Of a stretch of DNA of 10,529 nucleotides, positions 6,856 to 10,529 are shown piece by piece. Location of the stretch: contig CAMWNY010000053.1 in assembly GCA_947175775.1 (NCBI GenBank), positions 1 to 10,529 on the forward strand. Direction: 5' to 3'. Position 1 is the first letter of the stretch; each line of letters opens with the position of its first letter. A program made the translations under genes and the position numbers. Source of the stretch: an uncultured Lachnospiraceae bacterium (GTDB lineage Bacteria > Bacillota > Clostridia > Lachnospirales > Lachnospiraceae). Below the pieces are notes generated by a model. The model saw only the letters and a list, made by a program, of their open reading frames with translations, ran no database searches and was not told the origin of the DNA.

Positions 6856-7015
6856 TTGTGCGCTCCTGTATCTCTTCCGACTTTCTTGCAGTATATTCTA
6901 TGTGACCACTGTATATATGACCAAAATCATGACAGTTCCTGCCATATCCCCTATAAGTCAAATAGTCACTAATCTGCCCTGTCTGCATAAATCTGTTCCA
7001 CTCATCCTCGTACAT
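6800..7015 (-). CDS. Small YqzL-like protein between era and recO
   Basis: A 71-residue protein of unknown function. Its N-terminus reads MYEDEWNRFMQTGQISDYLTY, giving the pattern W6-x2-F9-x2-T12-G13-x-I15-x2-Y18-L19. That matches what I recall of Bacillus subtilis YqzL and its relatives (YqzL-like family), which are encoded at this same place just upstream of recO. The chosen start is ATG 7015, after the GA-rich sequence AAGGGAAGGAATTGG, a weak ribosome binding site. The frame is open back to a TTG at 7123, but that would run through a rho-independent terminator and add a Cys-rich stretch with no ribosome binding site. The last 19 codons overlap recO in another frame, so the C-terminal tail is probably unconstrained and longer than usual. 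Family call is from memory of a short motif plus synteny. Confidence 0.62.
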   Translation of the reverse strand: MYEDEWNRFMQTGQISDYLTYRGYGRNCHDFGHIYSGHIEYTARKSEEIQERTNAGFRSSYGDYNKVRTNR

Positions 7016-7035
7016 CCAATTCCTTCCCTTTCTGT

Positions 7036-7061
7036 AAAAAAATGCAAGCTCGGCAGCTTGC
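7036..7061 (-). terminator. Rho-independent terminator after era
   Basis: On the minus strand GCAAGCT (7061-7055), loop GCCG and AGCTTGC (7050-7044) form a perfect 7-bp stem, followed by A and seven T (7042-7036). It lies about 80 nt after the era stop and about 20 nt before the YqzL-like start. It ends the peptidase-era unit fully or in part. If the promoter-like site at 7094-7123 is real, it would instead be a leader attenuator for yqzL-recO. Confidence 0.82.
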
Positions 7062-7093
7062 GTACAACACTCGCTGCAATTGCTGCAATTTTC

Positions 7094-7123
7094 TTTATAC
7101 AGATAGGGTGTGCTTATCAACAA
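7094..7123 (-). promoter_or_regulatory. Candidate promoter between era and the YqzL-like/recO genes
   Basis: On the minus strand TTGTTG (7123-7118), an 18-base spacer and TATAAA (7099-7094) form a moderate sigma-A-like match, starting 17 bases after the era stop. The transcript would run through the hairpin at 7036-7061 before reaching the small gene, which is either attenuation or a sign that this site is not used. Confidence 0.35.
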
Positions 7124-7139
7124 TTTTTATGCGCGGATT

Positions 7140-8042
7140 TTACTCGTTTTCCTTTGCGTTATATCCGAAATTTTTTATTAGAAAGTCACTGTCACGCCAG
7201 TCCTTTTTCACCTTTACCCAAAGTTTCAGATTGACATGCTGTTCCAGCAAATCCTCTATCTCAGGGCGTGCAAGGGAACCGATTTTTTTCAGCATCTGCC
7301 CGCCTTTTCCGATAATAATTCCCTTATGTGAATCACGCTCACAGATAATCGTGGCATCAATATCCACTATTTTCCTGCTATACTTCATACGCTCGATTGT
7401 AACCGCTACACCGTGCGGAATTTCTTCGTCAATATTCTGCAGAACCTTCTCGCGCACAAGCTCCGCCACAATTTGGCGTGTAGGCTGGTCCGTAATCGTA
7501 TCTTCATCATAAAAAGCAGGTCCATACGGCAGATATTTCATAATCTGCCCAACCAGCACCTGTATATTATCATTTTTCAGTGCAGACACCGGCACGATTT
7601 CCGCAAAGTCAAGCTGTCCCCTGTATGCATCAATATATCCTAAAAGCTGCTCTTTTTTTACTGTATCAATTTTGTTTACCACAAGTATAATCGGAGCTTT
7701 GACTTTTTTAAGCTGCTCGATTATATGCCGTTCACCGGCACCGATATAATCCGTAGGCTCCACAAGCCAAAGCACTACATCAACTTCTCTAAGGCTGTGC
7801 TGCGCCACATTCACCATATAATCGCCCAATTTATTTTTTGCCTTATGGATACCCGGCGTATCCACAAACACAATCTGTCCTTCCTCGCAGGTATAAACTG
7901 TTTGGATTTTATTTCTAGTCGTCTGCGGTTTCTTTGATGTGATTGCAATTTTCTGCCCTATAATACAATTCATTAATGTGGACTTTCCCACATTCGGTCT
8001 TCCGATTAATGCCGCAAATCCTGATTTATACGCTTCGTTCAT
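7140..8042 (-). CDS. era: GTPase Era
   Basis: Essential Ras-like GTPase that binds the 3' end of 16S rRNA and assists maturation of the 30S subunit. The 300 residues match the family length. GTPase motifs are G1 GRPNVGKST (14-22), the G2 region TTRNK (41-45), G3 DTPG (61-64), G4 NKID (123-126) and G5 SALK (153-156). The C-terminal KH RNA-binding domain has the GxxG loop in IIIGKGGQM (242-250) and the typical end LKLWVKVKKDWRDSDFLIKNFGY (272-294). ATG 8042 is preceded only by a weak AAGG about 10 nt upstream. The gene begins 43 nt after the peptidase gene with no terminator between, so the two are probably cotranscribed. The identification is near certain. Confidence 0.98.
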   Translation of the reverse strand: MNEAYKSGFAALIGRPNVGKSTLMNCIIGQKIAITSKKPQTTRNKIQTVYTCEEGQIVFVDTPGIHKAKNKLGDYMVNVAQHSLREVDVVLWLVEPTDYIGAGERHIIEQLKKVKAPIILVVNKIDTVKKEQLLGYIDAYRGQLDFAEIVPVSALKNDNIQVLVGQIMKYLPYGPAFYDEDTITDQPTRQIVAELVREKVLQNIDEEIPHGVAVTIERMKYSRKIVDIDATIICERDSHKGIIIGKGGQMLKKIGSLARPEIEDLLEQHVNLKLWVKVKKDWRDSDFLIKNFGYNAKENE

Positions 8043-8085
8043 TTCAATAACCTTATTCCCTTCAAAGTCTGTTCTCCGTCTTGTA

Positions 8086-10437
8086 TTAGTGGAACAAATT
8101 TTCCACTTCCATAAATAACGCCCTGTTTTCTTCTATCGACTGGCTGTTTCCCACGACGCACACCGCACCCTGACTGATAATTGCATCAATCAGACCGGCA
8201 AGCTTCTGAATATCATCCTGCGTACAGCAAAGCAGCTCGTCCCGCTCCTTTTGCACATCCTCATAATCAAGATTCGTAAAATACGCGCTTGCAGAACGGC
8301 TTCCTTTGACTGCCGGGGTCATCGGCACATCCATATCGCCAATTGCACCGATAATATATTTCGTCATCGTGCGCTCATCCGCAGTAAACGTTCTTACAAA
8401 ATCCCCCGTCTTTTCAAAAACATCTATTGTCTTTTTCAGATTCGGATCTCTGTATGACACAAGATAACTGTCACCCGTTTTTCCAAAACTGCACATGCAG
8501 CCATATGCACCGCCTTTCACGCGCACATTAACCCACAGATAATCATATCCCAAAATCACCTTTAAAACCCTAAGCGCGCCTGTATATTGAAAGTTTGTCC
8601 CTATCCTGTAATTTCCCGCCCTGCACACATACTGAATCTGTGCAGAGGTCGAAAATGCTTCGTTGCGCATTTTAGGCGTCAGCCCAAAGCGTTCTTTGGG
8701 AACAGTCTGTGTAAATAACATGTTTTTCAGTTTTGGAACCAAATCTTTTAATTTTTCATACCCTTCCTGTGTGGCAGTCAAATCCACCATCAGGTTTTCC
8801 GGTCGGAAAATACATAGTATAAGCGCTTCCAATTTTGCAGCCAGTTCCTCTTTACAACCCGCAAAATCCGCCGTCAGCTTCTCAAGCAGCCTGTAACAGG
8901 GAACTCCGCTCACAAGCTCTGACACCGCTGCCGGCTCGCTAAAATAGGACATTGCCCTGACTGCCGCAAGCGAATGTGCCGCAGAAGTCATATTGCCCTG
9001 CATCCTTGATTTAAGTTCCTCCAAAATCTCAAGAATGCGGTCGGCATCCGTAAGATTTGATCCCGTTATAATATCGCCCATCAGTGCCAATGCCGGCGCA
9101 GTCTCATCATACATCGCCTTTGTTTTGACTTCAAAGGTCAATTTGTATTCATCCAGCTTTTTCGCATTCACATAAGTATTTACAGAGCTGATTATCCCGC
9201 CTGTATGAATATTAATTTCATTAAAAAGCTCACCGTAAGAGTACTGTTTTGTGTCCACATAACCCAAAATATTTTTAAGAACCCCAATATACGAAAACAG
9301 CTCCGCGGGGATATTAGACGCGTCAAAAATCAGCTTTATATAAGCAATTCCGTTGGTCTGTACATCATGAAACAGCACTTTGGTGCCGGCTTCTTCCCTA
9401 AGCTCGTTGATAAACGGCTCGGATTCCTTTTTCATATCATCTCTTGTCAGCATCGGAATCTTCGCCAAATCCTCCGGCGCGTCCTCTGACTCCTGGAATG
9501 CATGAAGCGCCTGCGTATCCGCAACAATCGCCTGAATCTGTGCATCGCTCAAGCTGTTTTTATAATCCGCCAGCTTTTTGGCAAGCATCTGTTCCTTTTG
9601 GACGGTCATTCCTTCTTTTGGCGATAGCACCAGTACCGATTTATGCGGATTGTGAATCAGATACGTTTCAATCAGCTTTTCATAATAGTCTGTATCAATT
9701 CGTTCTTTTAAAGTCTGAAACAGGTCAATCGCCTCAATCATATCAAAAGGCATACTGTCATTATAAAGCCATGAATCCAACATCTGCAGACCATACATCA
9801 GTCCCTTGGGATAAGAACCAAAGTCTGCTTCCCTATAGCGGAATTCATAATAGTTTAATCCTGCAAGCAGGGATTTCTTATCAATGCCCTCGCGGACAAG
9901 ACGCTTTAACTCATTCTCTATCGTATCAACAAATGCATCCTTTTGTTCCTCGTCCGCATTCTTTGCCACAATCGAGAAATACGGCTGGTAAATGCCATTA
10001 TCGTAAACCGAATAAACTTCCGTACCAATATTTTTATGAATCAGCGCAAGCTTAATCGGCGCTGCCGATGCCGAACAAATCGCATACTCCAATATCTGCA
10101 TCGCAAAATAAAGTTCCTTGTCAAGGCTTGTGCCTACCACCATATTATAGGAAAGATACGTGTTGTTTTCTAAGGATTCTCCTTCCATAACCGGATACTC
10201 TTTTTTTACAAGAACAGGACGTTCAAACGGCTTTTGCAGCGTAAGCGCCGATGCAATATCCAAACTGTCAAAATGGCTTAAATACTTTTCGTCCATCCAT
10301 ACAAGCTTCTCTGCCATATCCATATTGCCGTATAAATAAATGTAGCTGTTTGACGGATGATAATACTTTTCATGGAACGCCAAAAACTGCTCATACGTAA
10401 GCGTCGGTATCACATCAGGGTCTCCCCCTGATTCCAA
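8086..10437 (-). CDS. M16C metallopeptidase (PreP/Cym1-like insulinase), 5' end missing
   Basis: Zinc peptidase that degrades short unfolded peptides within a closed two-half chamber; bacterial members are usually taken to be cytoplasmic. The visible part has 783 residues against about 970 for full-length relatives. It opens at the conserved ESGGDPDVIPTLTYEQFLAFHEKYYHPSNSYIYLYGNMD (2-40). The M16C-associated domain runs from about 268, with the DYKNSLSDAQ...LPMLTRDD-like linker (KIPMLTRDDM, 326-335). The C-terminal M16-like half follows. The N-terminal catalytic domain with the HxxEH zinc motif is absent, so activity cannot be judged. The TTG at 10437 is not a genuine start; the frame continues upstream (GN, SG, AV, PY) until a TAG at 10504-10506, inside an inverted duplication. 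The loss of the 5' end is therefore caused by the edge structure, not by a natural pseudogene. It is followed by era. Confidence 0.9.
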   Translation of the reverse strand: MESGGDPDVIPTLTYEQFLAFHEKYYHPSNSYIYLYGNMDMAEKLVWMDEKYLSHFDSLDIASALTLQKPFERPVLVKKEYPVMEGESLENNTYLSYNMVVGTSLDKELYFAMQILEYAICSASAAPIKLALIHKNIGTEVYSVYDNGIYQPYFSIVAKNADEEQKDAFVDTIENELKRLVREGIDKKSLLAGLNYYEFRYREADFGSYPKGLMYGLQMLDSWLYNDSMPFDMIEAIDLFQTLKERIDTDYYEKLIETYLIHNPHKSVLVLSPKEGMTVQKEQMLAKKLADYKNSLSDAQIQAIVADTQALHAFQESEDAPEDLAKIPMLTRDDMKKESEPFINELREEAGTKVLFHDVQTNGIAYIKLIFDASNIPAELFSYIGVLKNILGYVDTKQYSYGELFNEINIHTGGIISSVNTYVNAKKLDEYKLTFEVKTKAMYDETAPALALMGDIITGSNLTDADRILEILEELKSRMQGNMTSAAHSLAAVRAMSYFSEPAAVSELVSGVPCYRLLEKLTADFAGCKEELAAKLEALILCIFRPENLMVDLTATQEGYEKLKDLVPKLKNMLFTQTVPKERFGLTPKMRNEAFSTSAQIQYVCRAGNYRIGTNFQYTGALRVLKVILGYDYLWVNVRVKGGAYGCMCSFGKTGDSYLVSYRDPNLKKTIDVFEKTGDFVRTFTADERTMTKYIIGAIGDMDVPMTPAVKGSRSASAYFTNLDYEDVQKERDELLCCTQDDIQKLAGLIDAIISQGAVCVVGNSQSIEENRALFMEVENLFH

Positions 10438-10529
10438 GCCGTTTCCCGAAACTGCGTACGGCGTGGAATAAGGGGGAGACCCTGATGTGATACAGACGCT
10501 TAACTATGATCAGTTTTTTTCGTTCCATT
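10371..10529. repeat. Large imperfect inverted duplication at the right window edge
   Basis: Bases 10458-10529 are the reverse complement of 10442-10371 at 63 of 72 positions, around a 15-base centre (10443-10457) that itself contains the small palindrome GTTTC-CC-GAAAC. Bases 10471-10493 match without a mismatch. The right arm is thus a second, plus-strand copy of peptidase codons ESGGDPDVIPTLTYEQFLAFH, but with a stop codon (TCA to TAA) and several replacements. Seven of nine differences are C-to-A or G-to-T on the plus strand. I read this as probably a fold-back chimera at a contig end; a real inverted duplication is possible. Confidence 0.85.

Noticed and set aside
7016..7123. A TTG start that would lengthen the YqzL-like protein by 36 residues
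   Set aside because: It has no ribosome binding site, crosses a perfect rho-independent terminator, and the added Cys-rich sequence is absent from the YqzL pattern. ATG 7015 is preferred.
9444..10055. A 203-codon open frame on the plus strand within the peptidase gene
   Set aside because: It lies antisense to a well-conserved part of the M16C peptidase and its Ser/Pro/His-rich translation shows no recognisable protein feature.
10435..10437. TTG 10437 as the true start of the M16C peptidase
   Set aside because: It lies in the middle of a conserved stretch of the family, without a ribosome binding site, and about 180-190 residues of the catalytic half would be missing.
1..10529. Defence systems, mobile elements, CRISPR arrays, tRNA or rRNA genes
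   Set aside because: All genes are accounted for by housekeeping functions, one importer and one lipoprotein. No transposase, integrase, regularly spaced repeats or tRNA-like cloverleaf were seen. The only long inverted repeat is explained at the right edge.

Overview
The window is one stretch of bacterial chromosome in which every supportable gene lies on the minus strand, so it reads right to left. The gene set points to Bacillota, class Clostridia, most likely Lachnospiraceae. It has the era-(yqzL)-recO-glyS order typical of Firmicutes, a single-chain glycyl-tRNA synthetase, lipoproteins with Gram-positive style lipoboxes, strong GGAGG ribosome binding sites, and a clostridial type of M16C peptidase and AlaRS. 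The family-level placement is inference.

In transcription order (right to left): (1) the right edge, 10371-10529, is a large imperfect inverted duplication in which part of the peptidase gene is copied back on the other strand. It looks more like a contig-end fold-back artefact than biology. (2) A 5'-truncated M16C (PreP/Cym1-like) peptidase is followed 43 nt later by the GTPase gene era. (3) A rho-independent terminator follows era. After it come a small YqzL-like protein and a 216-aa RecO whose start lies inside the YqzL frame. (4) A well-formed sigma-A promoter inside the end of recO (TTGAAA-17-TATAAT) drives an unrecognised lipoprotein and perhaps the glycyl-tRNA synthetase gene, which ends in a strong terminator at 3920-3944. 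(5) Two back-to-back hairpins fill the leader of a three-gene ABC importer: lipoprotein binding protein, permease, ATPase. The importer is of the COG2984/COG4120/COG1101 kind that includes the tryptophan transporter TrpXYZ. (6) alaS, starting at GTG 876, follows 40 nt after the ATPase gene and runs off the left edge.

Most of the window is housekeeping: ribosome assembly (Era), recombination repair (RecO) and tRNA charging (GlyRS, AlaRS), with one amino-acid-type importer and one orphan lipoprotein between them. I see no mobile element, CRISPR array, tRNA, rRNA or defence system. The points most worth a second look are the inverted duplication at the right edge, the twin-hairpin leader, the small YqzL-like gene that is easily mis-started, and the promoter/terminator arrangement between era and recO. 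No stretch longer than 300 bases lacks a gene.
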